DNA of 64,000 nt from Pseudomonas tructae (GTDB taxonomy: Bacteria > Pseudomonadota > Gammaproteobacteria > Pseudomonadales > Pseudomonadaceae), in contig NZ_CP035952.1 in the NCBI RefSeq assembly GCF_004214895.1, positions 806,001 to 870,000 of the forward strand. Reading direction: 5' to 3'. The translations under genes and the position numbers were made by a program. Positions 50,432-59,665 of the stretch are shown here, piece by piece (position 1 is the first letter of the stretch; the number at the start of each line of letters is the position of its first letter). The notes under the pieces were generated by a model. It ran no database searches and was not told the DNA's origin. It saw nothing but the letters and a program-made list of their open reading frames with translations.

Positions 50432-51136
50432 ATGAAATTTCTGCGCCTTCCGATGGTTTTGCTGTGCGGCGTGCTCGGACTGGCGGGTTGCAGCATGCAC
50501 CAGCCGGTTTCCCTGTATCAGCTCGACAGCGGTGAGCCTGGCCAACCCAAGCAAAGCGCGGGCATGGCCGTGGTTCTCGGCCCTGTGTCGGTTGCCGACT
50601 ACCTGCAACGCGAAACCCTGCTGCAACGCCAGGCTGATGGTAGCCTGACCGCCGCCACCGATGGTCGCTGGGCTGGCAGCCTGTCGGCAGACATCGACCA
50701 GTTGCTGGTCCGGCAACTGGCCTGGCGCCTGGACAGCCAGCGTGTGGTCCTGGCTCCTGCCAGCACCGGCTTCACTCCCGATGTACAGGTGCTGCTGTCG
50801 ATTACTCGCCTGGACTCCGGCACTAACCAGCCAGCGATTCTCGATGCCCAGTGGCGTCTGCTGGACCGCCGTGGTCAGGTCCGCGACAACCGCATCGTGC
50901 ACCTGGAGCAACAGCACCTGGGGAGCGAGTCTGCTCAGGTTCAAGCTCAGGGCCAGTTGCTGCAAAAGCTCGCCGAGCAGTTGAGTATTGCAATGAAGCC
51001 TCTGGCCAACCAGCCTGTGGTGGTTGAAGAACAACCGAAAAAGGCGGCACCGGTTCAGGTTCGCAAAGAGCCGGAGAAATCCAAGATCCCATTGGCTACG
51101 CCAATTCGTACCGACCTGGAAGTCTTCCGCTTCTGA
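50432..51136 (+). CDS. PqiC-like membrane-integrity lipoprotein
   Basis: The product is 234 residues from ATG 50432 (MKFLRLPMVLLCGVLGLAGC, lipobox LAGC); an ATG three bases earlier is equally possible. The ABC-transport-auxiliary domain is seen in VVLGPVSVADYLQRETLLQR and WAGSLSADIDQLLVRQLAWRL, as in PqiC/YmbA lipoproteins that work with MCE lipid transporters. No MCE genes are adjacent. A Pro/Lys-rich tail follows the domain. Confidence 0.78.
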   Translation: MKFLRLPMVLLCGVLGLAGCSMHQPVSLYQLDSGEPGQPKQSAGMAVVLGPVSVADYLQRETLLQRQADGSLTAATDGRWAGSLSADIDQLLVRQLAWRLDSQRVVLAPASTGFTPDVQVLLSITRLDSGTNQPAILDAQWRLLDRRGQVRDNRIVHLEQQHLGSESAQVQAQGQLLQKLAEQLSIAMKPLANQPVVVEEQPKKAAPVQVRKEPEKSKIPLATPIRTDLEVFRF

Positions 51137-51152
51137 ATCGAGTGCCTTGAAG

Positions 51153-51178
51153 AAGCCCGCAGTGATGCGGGCTTTTTT
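51153..51178 (+). terminator. Rho-independent terminator after the PqiC-like gene
   Basis: A 9-bp stem (AAGCCCGCA, 51153-51161 with 51166-51174), GTGA loop and T run lie 16 bases after the stop. Confidence 0.9.
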
Positions 51179-51181
51179 GTG

Positions 51182-51257
51182 CCTGTAGGAGCGGGCTTGC
51201 CCCGCGATGCGATGTGGCTGATAGTCAGCTATCGCGGGGCAAGCCCGCTCCCACAGG
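51182..51257. repeat. REP inverted pair
   Basis: Two inverted REP units between two terminators of convergent genes. Confidence 0.85.
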
Positions 51258-51284
51258 GAAGGTGGGGGTAGTTCAAGAAAGGCA

Positions 51285-51316
51285 ACAAAAAGCCCGCATC
51301 ACTGCGGGCTTTTTGT
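51285..51316 (-). terminator. Rho-independent terminator after the AhpA/YtjB-like gene
   Basis: A 14-bp stem (51285-51298 with 51303-51316) around a TCAC loop; on the minus strand it ends the gene at 51328 and it can also work on the plus strand. Confidence 0.88.
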
Positions 51317-51327
51317 GTAGCAGTGGA

Positions 51328-52821
51328 TCAGTTCTTGACCCGGCGCTCATGCATCCGCGCCAATTGCCGCTCCAGCATCGACGGATAGGGCTCCATCAGA
51401 CGCTCGACGCAGCAGGCGCCTTCGGGGCTGGCGATCGGGCGGATGCGGGCACGCTGGCGCACCAGGGCATCGTCGCTGATCTTGCGCTCGACCAGCAGCA
51501 GGTTGCGGCTGTGCTGCGACAGGGCCAGGGCATCCTGGGCCTTTTCAGTCAGCAGCAGGTCGATCTGGCTCAGGCCGTGCAGGTCTTCACCCAAGGCCAG
51601 GCCCAGTTGCAGTTGCAAGGTGATGCCACTGTCGGCCACCTCGATCTGCAAGGCATGGCTCAGGGCACGCAGCAGCTCGCCACAGCAGATGGCGTTGGTG
51701 AGGTAGTCCTCGCCGCTGTCCTGGCTGTGGAACAACAGCAGGGTGCTGCCGTCGTTGAGGGTGTGGACTTCGCTTTCGTACAGCGAGGCAGCCTGATCGA
51801 GGCAGTCGCGGTAGCGCTCCAGCAGCTCGGTCAGGCGCGTGCGTGGCAGGCGCCGCAGTTGCTCCTGAGAGCCCAGTTGCACCGCCAGCACGGCGCTGGC
51901 CTGTGGTTCGCGGTTGACCGGGGCTGCCAGTGCAGGGGCGGGGCTGTCGGCTTCATCGAGCAGGTCGGCGAAGGCATCATCGCTGTCGTCATCCGCTGCA
52001 GGTTTGATCGGTTTGGCAGCCTTGGCCACCGCAGGCTGTTCGTCGAAGCTTGGATCGCGCAGGTTACGCACTTCGAATTCCGGCTCATCCTCGTCGAAGG
52101 ACTCTTCTTGCGGCTCGATTTCCCGTGGGGGCGGTGCCAGGCGTGTATGCAGCTGGCGCGCCAGGTCGCCGATTTCATCCTGGCGTTCGATGGCCGGGGT
52201 GAACTCGTTGATATCGCGCAGCCAGACCCGCAACTGCAACAGCGGTGTGGAGATATAGCGACCCAGGCGCAGGCTCATGGCGAGTGCCAACGCCAGCAGG
52301 ATGCCAGCGAGAATGCCCATGCTCTGCAGGCTGATGGTCAACGGCTGCTGGAACTGGCTCATGTCCAGGCTGATGCGCAGTTGCCCGGCGGTCACGTCCT
52401 GGAAGGTGATTTTGGTCTGGTACAGGCCTTCGGCTTCGCCCAGCAGGCCGTTTTTCGGGCGCTGCCCAGCCTCGGCGAGGATCCGGTTGTCGACACTGTA
52501 GATTGCCGCATGGGCCACCAGCGGGTTTTTCACCAGGTTGCCGAGCAGCACGTTGAGGCTGAGGATGTCGTTGGACACCAGCAGCTCGGTGGCCGAGGTA
52601 GCCGTCTGGGTGGTCAGGCTCTGCCCAAGGGCATCGGCCTGCTCGTGCATGGCTTCCTTGAATTGCAGGCCCATCACGCAGGCGTAGATCACCAGCGCCA
52701 GTGCCACCAGGAACACGTTGTGGCAGGCGATACGCAGCGCCAGCGGTACTCGGCGTTGGCGCAGGGCGTGGAAGATCAGCAGGAAGAAGTTGTCGGTTTT
52801 AACGGGCGTGGGCCGGTTCAC
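51328..52821 (-). CDS. AhpA/YtjB (Smp)-like membrane protein
   Basis: The product is 497 residues from a GTG at 52821 (MNRPTPVKTDNFFLLIFHAL). The upstream in-frame stretch to 53079 overlaps serB and is discarded. Two transmembrane helices (about 29-47 and 185-207) enclose a periplasmic domain; a HAMP-like linker, a long acidic segment (residues about 245-330) and a cytoplasmic domain resembling a degenerate adenylate cyclase follow. YtjB/Smp lies next to serB in E. coli too. Function is unknown; a sensory role is inferred from the layout. Confidence 0.7.
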   Translation of the reverse strand: MNRPTPVKTDNFFLLIFHALRQRRVPLALRIACHNVFLVALALVIYACVMGLQFKEAMHEQADALGQSLTTQTATSATELLVSNDILSLNVLLGNLVKNPLVAHAAIYSVDNRILAEAGQRPKNGLLGEAEGLYQTKITFQDVTAGQLRISLDMSQFQQPLTISLQSMGILAGILLALALAMSLRLGRYISTPLLQLRVWLRDINEFTPAIERQDEIGDLARQLHTRLAPPPREIEPQEESFDEDEPEFEVRNLRDPSFDEQPAVAKAAKPIKPAADDDSDDAFADLLDEADSPAPALAAPVNREPQASAVLAVQLGSQEQLRRLPRTRLTELLERYRDCLDQAASLYESEVHTLNDGSTLLLFHSQDSGEDYLTNAICCGELLRALSHALQIEVADSGITLQLQLGLALGEDLHGLSQIDLLLTEKAQDALALSQHSRNLLLVERKISDDALVRQRARIRPIASPEGACCVERLMEPYPSMLERQLARMHERRVKN

Positions 52822-52956
52822 AGAGCGCGGCTCTTTATGTCGGAGAAGTTGCTGCGCAGTATAGCGAGCGCTCAGGGGCGGGCAAAGTATCGACTGCGCC
52901 CGATGGTCAGCGAAAATCGGTAGAATGCGCTTTTTTTCAACGAGTCGGAGCCCGTA

Positions 52957-54171
52957 GTGCGCGAAATCGTTCTGATTAACATCACCGGTGAAGACCGCCC
53001 GGGTCTTACCGCGGCCATCACCGGGGTTTTGGCCCAAGGCGGGGTGAACATCCTCGACATCGGCCAGGCGGTGATTCACGACACCTTGTCTTTTGGCATC
53101 CTCGTGGAAATCCCGGACACCGAAAAGGCCTCATCGGTGCTCAAGAACATCCAGTTTGCGGGTAACGAACTCGACCAGCAGGTACGTTTCACTCCGGTCT
53201 CCGAAGCGGACTACCAGAATTGGGTCGAAGGCCAGGGCAAGGCCCGCCATATCGTCACCTTGTTGACCCGCCGAGTCACTGCCGAGCAGTTGCAGCGAGT
53301 CAGTTCGATCACGGCCAAGTACGGACTGAACATCGACCATATCGATCGCCTGTCGGGTCGTGTGGCGCTGGATACGCCTGCTGAACTGAGCAAGGGTTGC
53401 ATCGAGTTCTCGGTCCGCGGCGAGCCCGCTGATCCGCAGGCCCTGCGCGCCGAGTTCCTCAGCGTCGCCCAGGAATTGAACGTTGACATCGCTTTCCAGC
53501 AGGATTCGTTGTTCCGTCGCAATCGCCGCCTGGCGGTGTTCGACATGGACTCGACACTGATCGAGGCCGAAGTGATCGACGAACTGGCCAAGGCCGCCGG
53601 GGTTGGCGAGCAGGTTTCGGAAATCACCGAGCGGGCCATGCGCGGCGAACTGGATTTTCGTGCCAGCTTCAAGGAGCGCCTGGCACTGCTCAAGGGCCTG
53701 GATGTCGGCGTGCTGGACCAGATCGGTGCTTCGCTGCGCCTGACCGAGGGCGCCGAAACACTGTTTGCCGAGCTCAAACGCCTGGGCTACAAGACCGCCA
53801 TCCTCTCCGGCGGATTCACCTACTTTGCCAAGCAGCTGCAGGCCAAGCTTGGGATCGACTATGTGTTCGCCAACGAGTTGGAAGTGGTCGACGGCAAGGT
53901 CACTGGCGTTGCGGTCGAGCCCATCGTTGATGCCCAGCGCAAGGCCGATCTGCTCGGCGAGCTGGCGCGAAAGGAAGGTTTGCAGATGGAGCAGACCATT
54001 GCCGTCGGCGACGGCGCCAACGACTTGCCGATGCTGGCTATAGCCGGGCTGGGCGTGGCCTTCCGTGCCAAGCCGCTGGTCAAACAGTCGGCCAAGCAGG
54101 CGATCTCAACCCTGGGGCTCGATGGTGTGCTGTACCTGTTGGGCTTTCGTGATCGCGACGGTCATGCCTAA
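52957..54171 (+). CDS. serB: Phosphoserine phosphatase SerB
   Basis: The 404-residue HAD phosphatase makes serine from phosphoserine. Two N-terminal ACT domains (INITGEDRPGLTAAITGVL and the second from about residue 95) precede the HAD core: catalytic Asp196 and Asp198 in FDMDSTL, and GDGANDLPML near the end. It starts with GTG and GGAG upstream, diverging from the YtjB-like gene. The double-ACT length is typical of Pseudomonas. Confidence 0.96.
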   Translation: MREIVLINITGEDRPGLTAAITGVLAQGGVNILDIGQAVIHDTLSFGILVEIPDTEKASSVLKNIQFAGNELDQQVRFTPVSEADYQNWVEGQGKARHIVTLLTRRVTAEQLQRVSSITAKYGLNIDHIDRLSGRVALDTPAELSKGCIEFSVRGEPADPQALRAEFLSVAQELNVDIAFQQDSLFRRNRRLAVFDMDSTLIEAEVIDELAKAAGVGEQVSEITERAMRGELDFRASFKERLALLKGLDVGVLDQIGASLRLTEGAETLFAELKRLGYKTAILSGGFTYFAKQLQAKLGIDYVFANELEVVDGKVTGVAVEPIVDAQRKADLLGELARKEGLQMEQTIAVGDGANDLPMLAIAGLGVAFRAKPLVKQSAKQAISTLGLDGVLYLLGFRDRDGHA

Positions 54172-54186
54172 GGGGGGCTGTTTTAG

Positions 54187-54292
54187 GTAGGAGCGGGCTT
54201 GCCCCGCGATCGAGCGCGAAGCGGTCGTCATCCCGGTGTCACCGATGTGCTGAACGCAGCGGCCTCTTCGCGGGGCAAGCCCGCTCCTACAG
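54187..54292. repeat. REP inverted pair
   Basis: REP units at 54187-54212 and 54267-54292 face each other over a 54-base spacer, between the convergent serB and psd genes. Confidence 0.85.
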
Positions 54293-54294
54293 AC

Positions 54295-54323
54295 AAAAAA
54301 GCCCGCATCGCTGCGGGCTTTTT
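54295..54323. terminator. Bidirectional terminator between serB and psd
   Basis: A stem of GCCCGCA with flanking A and T runs and TCGC loop lies just after the psd stop on the minus strand and after serB on the plus strand. Confidence 0.88.
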
Positions 54324-54328
54324 CATTT

Positions 54329-55192
54329 TCAGGCTTGTGCCGGCAATGCCAGGCGCTGGCCCATGCTCACGGCGGAACCTGCGCCGAGTTCTTCGGCCCA
54401 TTTCACTTGCTCTGGTCCGAACAGCACGACCGCCGTCGAACCCAGCTTGAAGCGGCCCAGCTCGGCGCCTTTTTCCAGGTGGATCGGCGCTCGGCTGGCT
54501 TCGTCGTAGCGCACGGTCTTCAGTTCGCGCTTGGGTGGTGTTACCAGGCCGGCCCAGACGGTTTCGATCGAGGCAACGATCATCGCGCCGACCAGTACCA
54601 CGGCCATCGGTCCGCGCTCGGTGTCGAACAGACAGACCACGCGCTCGTTGCGGGCAAACAGCTCCGGAACGTTTTCGGCGGTGGTCTGGTTGACCGAGAA
54701 CAGCCGGCCCGGCACGTAGATCATCTCGCGCAGGGTGCCGGCCAGCGGCATGTGCACGCGGTGGTAATCCTTGGGCGACAGGTAGATGGTGGCGAACTCG
54801 CCACCCATGAACGGCGCGGCATTGGCCGGATCGCCACCCAGCAGCTCCAGGGCGCTGAAACTGTGGCCCTTGGCCTGGAAGATGCGACCGTGCTCGATCG
54901 GGCCGAGCTGGCTGACGGCACCGTCGGCCGGGCAGAGAATCGCCCCTGGGGTTTCATCCAGGGGGCGCGCGCCGGGCTTGAGGGCGCGGGTGAAGAAGGC
55001 GTTGAAGTGCTCGTAGGCGGTGACGTCTTCGACCAGGGCCTGGGACATGTCCACCTGGTAGCGCTTGGCGAACCAACTGGTGAAAGCGTTCTTGAACCAG
55101 CGCACGCGGCATTCGGCGATGCAGCCGGCCAGGCGCGAGAGCAGGTGATGAGGCAACAGGTACTGGCTGATGATGAACAAGCGGGATTTCAT
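54329..55192 (-). CDS. psd: Phosphatidylserine decarboxylase
   Basis: The 287-residue proenzyme makes phosphatidylethanolamine at the inner membrane. The self-cleavage motif LGST (Ser252) near the C-terminus yields the pyruvoyl group, and [10 protein letters not shown] is also typical. The ATG at 55192 overlaps the rhodanese stop region, so the two are a unit rhdA-psd. Confidence 0.95.
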   Translation of the reverse strand: MKSRLFIISQYLLPHHLLSRLAGCIAECRVRWFKNAFTSWFAKRYQVDMSQALVEDVTAYEHFNAFFTRALKPGARPLDETPGAILCPADGAVSQLGPIEHGRIFQAKGHSFSALELLGGDPANAAPFMGGEFATIYLSPKDYHRVHMPLAGTLREMIYVPGRLFSVNQTTAENVPELFARNERVVCLFDTERGPMAVVLVGAMIVASIETVWAGLVTPPKRELKTVRYDEASRAPIHLEKGAELGRFKLGSTAVVLFGPEQVKWAEELGAGSAVSMGQRLALPAQA

Positions 55193-56010
55193 TAGGTTTC
55201 CTTAACTTCGACAGGGGTGTCGGGGTGGTTGCCCCATTCGCCCCAGGATCCGGCGTAGGCTTTGACCCGAGGGTAGCCCAAATGTTTGGCCACCAGGTAG
55301 GTAAAGCCGGAACGGTGATGTGTCTGGCAGTGGGTGACCACTTCCTTGTCTTTGCTGATACCCAGCTGCTCAAGGATCTCGGGTAGGTCCTTGCGGATTC
55401 GCTGGTGATCGTTCAGGTCCATGCCAGCGGTCCACTCGAAATTGACCGCGCCGGGGATGTGGCCGCCCTTGGCCGCGAGGACCTTCTCACCTCGGTATTC
55501 GGCCGGGCTGCGGGCATCCCAGATGGCCAGGTCGGCGGCGCCGAGGCGGCTTTGCAGGTACTCGCGGGTGGCCGTTGGCTCGTCGTGCAGGATCAGGTTG
55601 ACCGTACCGTTGGCATTGGCCGGTACTTCTTTGCTGAGGTTGCTCGCTGGCCACGCCTGAGCGCCGCCGTTGAGGTAGTGGTAGCGCGAATGACCGATCA
55701 CATCCAGCAACCAGATGAAGCGCCCGGCCCAGCCGCCGCCCTCATCGTCATAGACCACGTAGACCGCATTGGCGTTGTGGCCAAGCTCGGCGAACAGCTT
55801 TTCCAGTTCGACCTTGGCCGGCAACAGGCCCGGCGCGGGAGGTTGGCCCAGCTGAGTGCGCTTGGGGTCGACGAAGCGCGCACCGGGAATATGCCCGCTG
55901 TCATAACGGTTTGGGCTGGTCAGGTCGACCAGAATCAACTCTGGCGCTTCCAGGCGGGTTTGCAGGTCAGCCGGCTCGATAACCAGGGGCAGGCCAGAAA
56001 AGTCAGTCAT
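55192..56010 (-). CDS. rhdA: Thiosulfate:cyanide sulfurtransferase (rhodanese) RhdA
   Basis: The 272-residue tandem rhodanese has an inactive N-terminal and a catalytic C-terminal domain. The active loop CQTHHRS (Cys228) matches the Azotobacter and Pseudomonas RhdA type rather than the CGSGVT of other sulfurtransferases. It moves sulfane sulfur from thiosulfate to cyanide or other acceptors. Translation is coupled with psd. Confidence 0.93.
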   Translation of the reverse strand: MTDFSGLPLVIEPADLQTRLEAPELILVDLTSPNRYDSGHIPGARFVDPKRTQLGQPPAPGLLPAKVELEKLFAELGHNANAVYVVYDDEGGGWAGRFIWLLDVIGHSRYHYLNGGAQAWPASNLSKEVPANANGTVNLILHDEPTATREYLQSRLGAADLAIWDARSPAEYRGEKVLAAKGGHIPGAVNFEWTAGMDLNDHQRIRKDLPEILEQLGISKDKEVVTHCQTHHRSGFTYLVAKHLGYPRVKAYAGSWGEWGNHPDTPVEVKET

Positions 56011-56056
56011 CCAGAGTCTCCAGGGCGAAACAGAGGGGGCGATTGTAGCGCATGGC

Positions 56057-57592
56057 TCAGGCGCTGCGGTTGCTGAAGGCGGTCAGGGCCCGCTCGATGC
56101 ATTGCGCGGTTTTGCCGAATGCTTGCACGCTGACATCTGCCAATGGCTTGCCACCTTGGTCGGCGATCAGCAGCATCACCGTCCGGCCATTGCTCGAGAG
56201 TGAGCGTAGCAGCAGGTGTTCGCTGCGAAACAGCGCGCGCAGGCTGGCTGGCAACAAGGCTGAGAACTGGGCGTGGTTGTCCGGGGTCAGGCGCAACTGC
56301 GCCGATTTGCTCAGCAAGCGTTGCAGCAGTTTGCTTTGTTCAATGGGCAGTACCAGGCTGGCTGCTTCACCGGGAAGGCCGGCAACCTGATGAACCCGCA
56401 ACTGGGTCAGGGTCTTGTCGGTCATCAGCAGCATCACGCGTTGCATGCCGCAGGCGACCAGGGCATCGCGGGCCAGGCTCGTCAGGTGGATGGAATTGCT
56501 GAACGGGCTAGGCTCGGCCAGCAGTTCACCACAGAGCGTACGCCAGGTGCCCAGGGCCTGGGCCGAGGGCGTCGACGGGGCGATCTGACCCTGGTGCAGG
56601 CATTGCTGGTGCCAGGGCCAGAGCAGTGCCTCGGCCGGGTGGAACAAGCCGGGGCAGGCATGATGACGGGCACTGATCGCAGCTTGTTGGTGCACCCGTT
56701 GCTGCACATCGTCCAGAGAGGTCTGCAGGTACAGGCTGGTGAGCAGTTGCCAGCGCTGCACATGGCCATTGGTCCATCCTACCTGTGAGGCCAGGGCCAG
56801 GCCGTTGGCCAGTAGCACGGTGTTGGCCGGCTGGTTGAACCAGCGGTGCAAGCTCGGCTGATCGTCGAGGCGCTGTTGCTGGTGCAGGCTGTCCTGGTCA
56901 CGGGCGATGAGGCTCGCTTCGGCCAGTAGCCGGCGTTCTTCCTGGAGTAAATGGTAACCGCGGGTTACCCAGTCTGGTAGTCGCCAGTGTTCGGCCAGGG
57001 CTTTGCACAGGCTCATGACGCGTACGCCAAACAGCTCTTTTTCCACCCTGGGGGCCGATTCGCCCTTGTGCACCACGCGCAGCTCCCACTCTTCAAGCAG
57101 CTTGGGGTGGGTCAGGGCCAGCGGCCACAGTGGCGACAGGAACAGCAGGCTGCCCCAGTGAATTTCTTGCCACAGGCGCGCCAGGCGGCTGGCGAACAGG
57201 CCATTGGCTTGCTGGCTGGCATGCTGGCTTACCAGCTGCAATTGGCGCAGGGTCAATGCAATCTCGCCTTCGGGTACGGCCGGCAGGCGCTCCAACAACT
57301 GCGCCGTACGCGCAAGACCCAGGCGATTGAGGGCAATCTCCAGGCTTTCGGCAGGTTCGCCCAGGCTGGTGTTGCTGTGGTGGTTGGCCTCGCGCATTAC
57401 GCTGAGCACCAGCGCCGGGCTGTCCTGCATCAATTCGGCGATATCGCGCAACGAACGGCGGCTGTCGTCGATAGCCGCCTTTACCCGTTCGTAACTGGCA
57501 AGCGGCACCGGCAGGCGCACACTATCGAGAAGCTTGACCCAGGCATCGAGTGTTTTTGGTGTTTGACTTGGCACGATGGTTTCAATAGGCAT
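56057..57592 (-). CDS. HDOD-domain signalling protein
   Basis: The 511-residue cytoplasmic protein has an HDOD domain over the first ~250 residues (VRLPVPLASYERVKAAI, LSVMREANHHSN, ALNRLGLARTAQLLERLP), a helical middle and a C-terminal GAF-like part. HDOD proteins are non-catalytic relatives of HD-GYP enzymes and often serve in motility or stress signalling. It sits between rhdA and motA. No strong ribosome site precedes the ATG. Confidence 0.8.
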   Translation of the reverse strand: MPIETIVPSQTPKTLDAWVKLLDSVRLPVPLASYERVKAAIDDSRRSLRDIAELMQDSPALVLSVMREANHHSNTSLGEPAESLEIALNRLGLARTAQLLERLPAVPEGEIALTLRQLQLVSQHASQQANGLFASRLARLWQEIHWGSLLFLSPLWPLALTHPKLLEEWELRVVHKGESAPRVEKELFGVRVMSLCKALAEHWRLPDWVTRGYHLLQEERRLLAEASLIARDQDSLHQQQRLDDQPSLHRWFNQPANTVLLANGLALASQVGWTNGHVQRWQLLTSLYLQTSLDDVQQRVHQQAAISARHHACPGLFHPAEALLWPWHQQCLHQGQIAPSTPSAQALGTWRTLCGELLAEPSPFSNSIHLTSLARDALVACGMQRVMLLMTDKTLTQLRVHQVAGLPGEAASLVLPIEQSKLLQRLLSKSAQLRLTPDNHAQFSALLPASLRALFRSEHLLLRSLSSNGRTVMLLIADQGGKPLADVSVQAFGKTAQCIERALTAFSNRSA

Positions 57593-57631
57593 GCTGGAGG
57601 TAGGCCGAACTGGCTTTTCGCCTTGACTGAC

Positions 57632-57658
57632 TATAGTCTGGCGCAGTTCTGCCGATAA
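57632..57658 (+). promoter_or_regulatory. FliA (sigma-28) promoter of motAB
   Basis: TATAGTCT at 57632-57639, exactly 11 bases, then a perfect GCCGATAA at 57651-57658 match the sigma-28 consensus (TAAAGTTT-N11-GCCGATAA) with two -35 mismatches, about 65 bases before the motA ATG. Confidence 0.85.
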
Positions 57659-57723
57659 GTAGAAGAAGAGTTTTTTTAACTTCCGCTCACGACCCTGACC
57701 ACGACAGTAAGTGCTTTCTATCT

Positions 57724-58575
57724 ATGGCTAAAATTATCGGCATCATCGTCGTATTCGCGAGTGTGCTCGGCGGATATGTACTCTCCCACGGCAAGATTGC
57801 GGCCCTGATTCAGCCTTTTGAAGTGCTGATTATCGGTGGTGCCGCTTTCGGTGCGTTCCTCCAGGCCAACCCTGGTTACATGACCATGCATGTAATCAAG
57901 AAGTCGCTGAAGATGTTCGGCACGCGCTTTACCCACACCTTCTATGTCGAGGTGCTGGGCCTGGTCTACGAGATTCTCAACAAATCCCGTCGTGAAGGCA
58001 TGATGGCGATCGAAGCCGATATCGAAGACGCCGCTGCCAGCCCGATTTTCGCCAAGTACCCGGCCGTCCTGGGTGACGAACGCATGACCGCGTTCATCTG
58101 TGATTACCTGCGCATCATGTCCACCGGCAACATGGCCCCGCACGAGCTCGAGGGCCTGTTCGACATGGAGCTGCTGAGCATGAAGGAAGAGCTCGAGCAT
58201 CCGTCTCACGCCGTCAGCGGCATCGCTGATGGCATGCCAGGTTTCGGTATCGTTGCCGCGGTACTGGGTATCGTGGTGACCATGGCCTCGTTGGGCGATG
58301 GTGACCAGAAGTCCATCGGCCTGCACGTGGGTGCGGCACTGGTCGGTACGTTCTTCGGTATTCTCGCCGCTTACGGCTTCTTCGGCCCGCTGGCCACCTC
58401 CTTGCGCCATGACGCCAAGGAAGAGCTTAACGTCTACGAGGCCATCAAGGCCTCGCTGGTGGCTTCGGCCTCGGGCATGCCGCCGTCGCTGGCCGTGGAG
58501 TTCGGGCGCAAGGTGCTGTTCCCGGCCCACCGCCCAAGCTTCGCCGAGCTGGAACAAGCAGTTCGCGGTCGCTAA
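57724..58575 (+). CDS. motA: Flagellar stator protein MotA
   Basis: The 283-residue inner-membrane protein has four transmembrane helices (two near the N-terminus, two near 195-245). The large cytoplasmic loop carries the rotor-facing charges in KSRREGMMAIEADIE. With MotB it forms the proton-driven stator. motB follows after 3 bases. A FliA promoter sits upstream. Confidence 0.95.
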   Translation: MAKIIGIIVVFASVLGGYVLSHGKIAALIQPFEVLIIGGAAFGAFLQANPGYMTMHVIKKSLKMFGTRFTHTFYVEVLGLVYEILNKSRREGMMAIEADIEDAAASPIFAKYPAVLGDERMTAFICDYLRIMSTGNMAPHELEGLFDMELLSMKEELEHPSHAVSGIADGMPGFGIVAAVLGIVVTMASLGDGDQKSIGLHVGAALVGTFFGILAAYGFFGPLATSLRHDAKEELNVYEAIKASLVASASGMPPSLAVEFGRKVLFPAHRPSFAELEQAVRGR

Positions 58576-58578
58576 GCC

Positions 58579-59601
58579 ATGGAGAACAATCAGCCCATTA
58601 TCGTCAAGCGCATCAAGCGCTTTGGCGACGGCCACCACGGTGGTGCCTGGAAGATTGCCTTCGCCGACTTCGCCACGGCGATGATGGCGTTCTTCCTCGT
58701 GCTGTGGCTGCTGTCGACCGCCACGCCCGAGCAGAAGATTGCCATTGCCGGTTACTTCAAGGACCCGATCGGATTTTCCGAAAGCGGCACGCCCTACATC
58801 ATTGACCTGGGCGGCTCGCCTCAGCTTGCGCCGGAAAAGACCATCAACCCGGAAGAAAAGTCCGAGCCTACGCCTGAAAGCAGCATCCCGATCGACCAGA
58901 ACACGGTCGAGAACATGGCCGAGCAGGTCGAGCGCGAGCGCCTGGAACTGCTGTTGCAAGAGCTGCAGAACAAGGTCGAAGAGAACCCGCAACTGCAGAA
59001 GTTCAAGGACCAGATTCTCTTCGAGATTACCCAGGACGGCCTGCGCATTCAGATCATGGACGCCGAGAATCGGCCGATGTTCGACCTGGGCAGCGCGCGC
59101 TTGCAGCCGTACTTCGAAGATATCCTGCTGGCCATGGCAGACACCATCAAGGCGGTGCCGAACAAGATCAGCATCAGCGGTCATACCGATGCCAAGCCCT
59201 ACGCGGGCACTGGCGACTTTGGCAACTGGGAGCTGTCGGCCAACCGTGCCAACGCCGCCCGTCGCGCGCTGGTCGCTGGTGGCTATCCGGATACCCAGGT
59301 TGCGCGGGTGGTGGGCTATGCCTCGTCGTCGCTGTTCGACCGGCAGAACCCGCTCAATCCGGTCAACCGCCGTATCGATATCATCGTCCTGACCAAGAAG
59401 GCCCAGCGCACCATCGAAGGTGAGCAGACCCAGCCTTCCGCCCCTGATGCCGCACCACCCGGTGCTGCGGCGCCTGCTCCAGGCGCTACGCCAGCGCCGA
59501 GTCCGGCCGCCGAGCCTGAGCCGATGCAGCCACGGGAGTTGCGGCAGAAGCTGAACATCTTCGAAGATGGTGTGTTGAAAATGGACGAAAACAAACAGTA
59601 A
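58579..59601 (+). CDS. motB: Flagellar stator protein MotB
   Basis: The 340-residue protein has one helix with the proton-binding Asp30 (FADFATAMMAFFLVLWLL), a plug region and an OmpA-like peptidoglycan domain (ISGHTDAKPY, ELSANRANAARRAL, NRRIDIIV). Past the usual end lies a Pro/Ala-rich extension from about residue 283 that is not needed for the fold. It is co-transcribed with motA. Confidence 0.95.
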   Translation: MENNQPIIVKRIKRFGDGHHGGAWKIAFADFATAMMAFFLVLWLLSTATPEQKIAIAGYFKDPIGFSESGTPYIIDLGGSPQLAPEKTINPEEKSEPTPESSIPIDQNTVENMAEQVERERLELLLQELQNKVEENPQLQKFKDQILFEITQDGLRIQIMDAENRPMFDLGSARLQPYFEDILLAMADTIKAVPNKISISGHTDAKPYAGTGDFGNWELSANRANAARRALVAGGYPDTQVARVVGYASSSLFDRQNPLNPVNRRIDIIVLTKKAQRTIEGEQTQPSAPDAAPPGAAAPAPGATPAPSPAAEPEPMQPRELRQKLNIFEDGVLKMDENKQ

Positions 59602-59613
59602 TACTGTTGTTTG

Positions 59614-59655
59614 AAAAAAACGCCCGTGCGCAGCGCTGCCCACGGGCGTTTTTTT
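59614..59655. terminator. Bidirectional terminator between motB and the TIR-like gene
   Basis: A 15-bp stem including seven A and seven T (59614-59628 with 59641-59655) and a GC-rich 12-base loop lies between two convergent genes. Confidence 0.9.
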
Positions 59656-59665
59656 GCGTCAAGGG

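Noticed and set aside
51214..52923. Plus-strand frame opposite the YtjB-like gene
   Set aside because: It starts inside REP DNA and its first residues are translated REP; the opposite strand encodes membrane helices and a known layout.
57718..59643. Minus-strand frame over motAB
   Set aside because: Shadow; motA and motB are clear and have a sigma-28 promoter on the plus strand.
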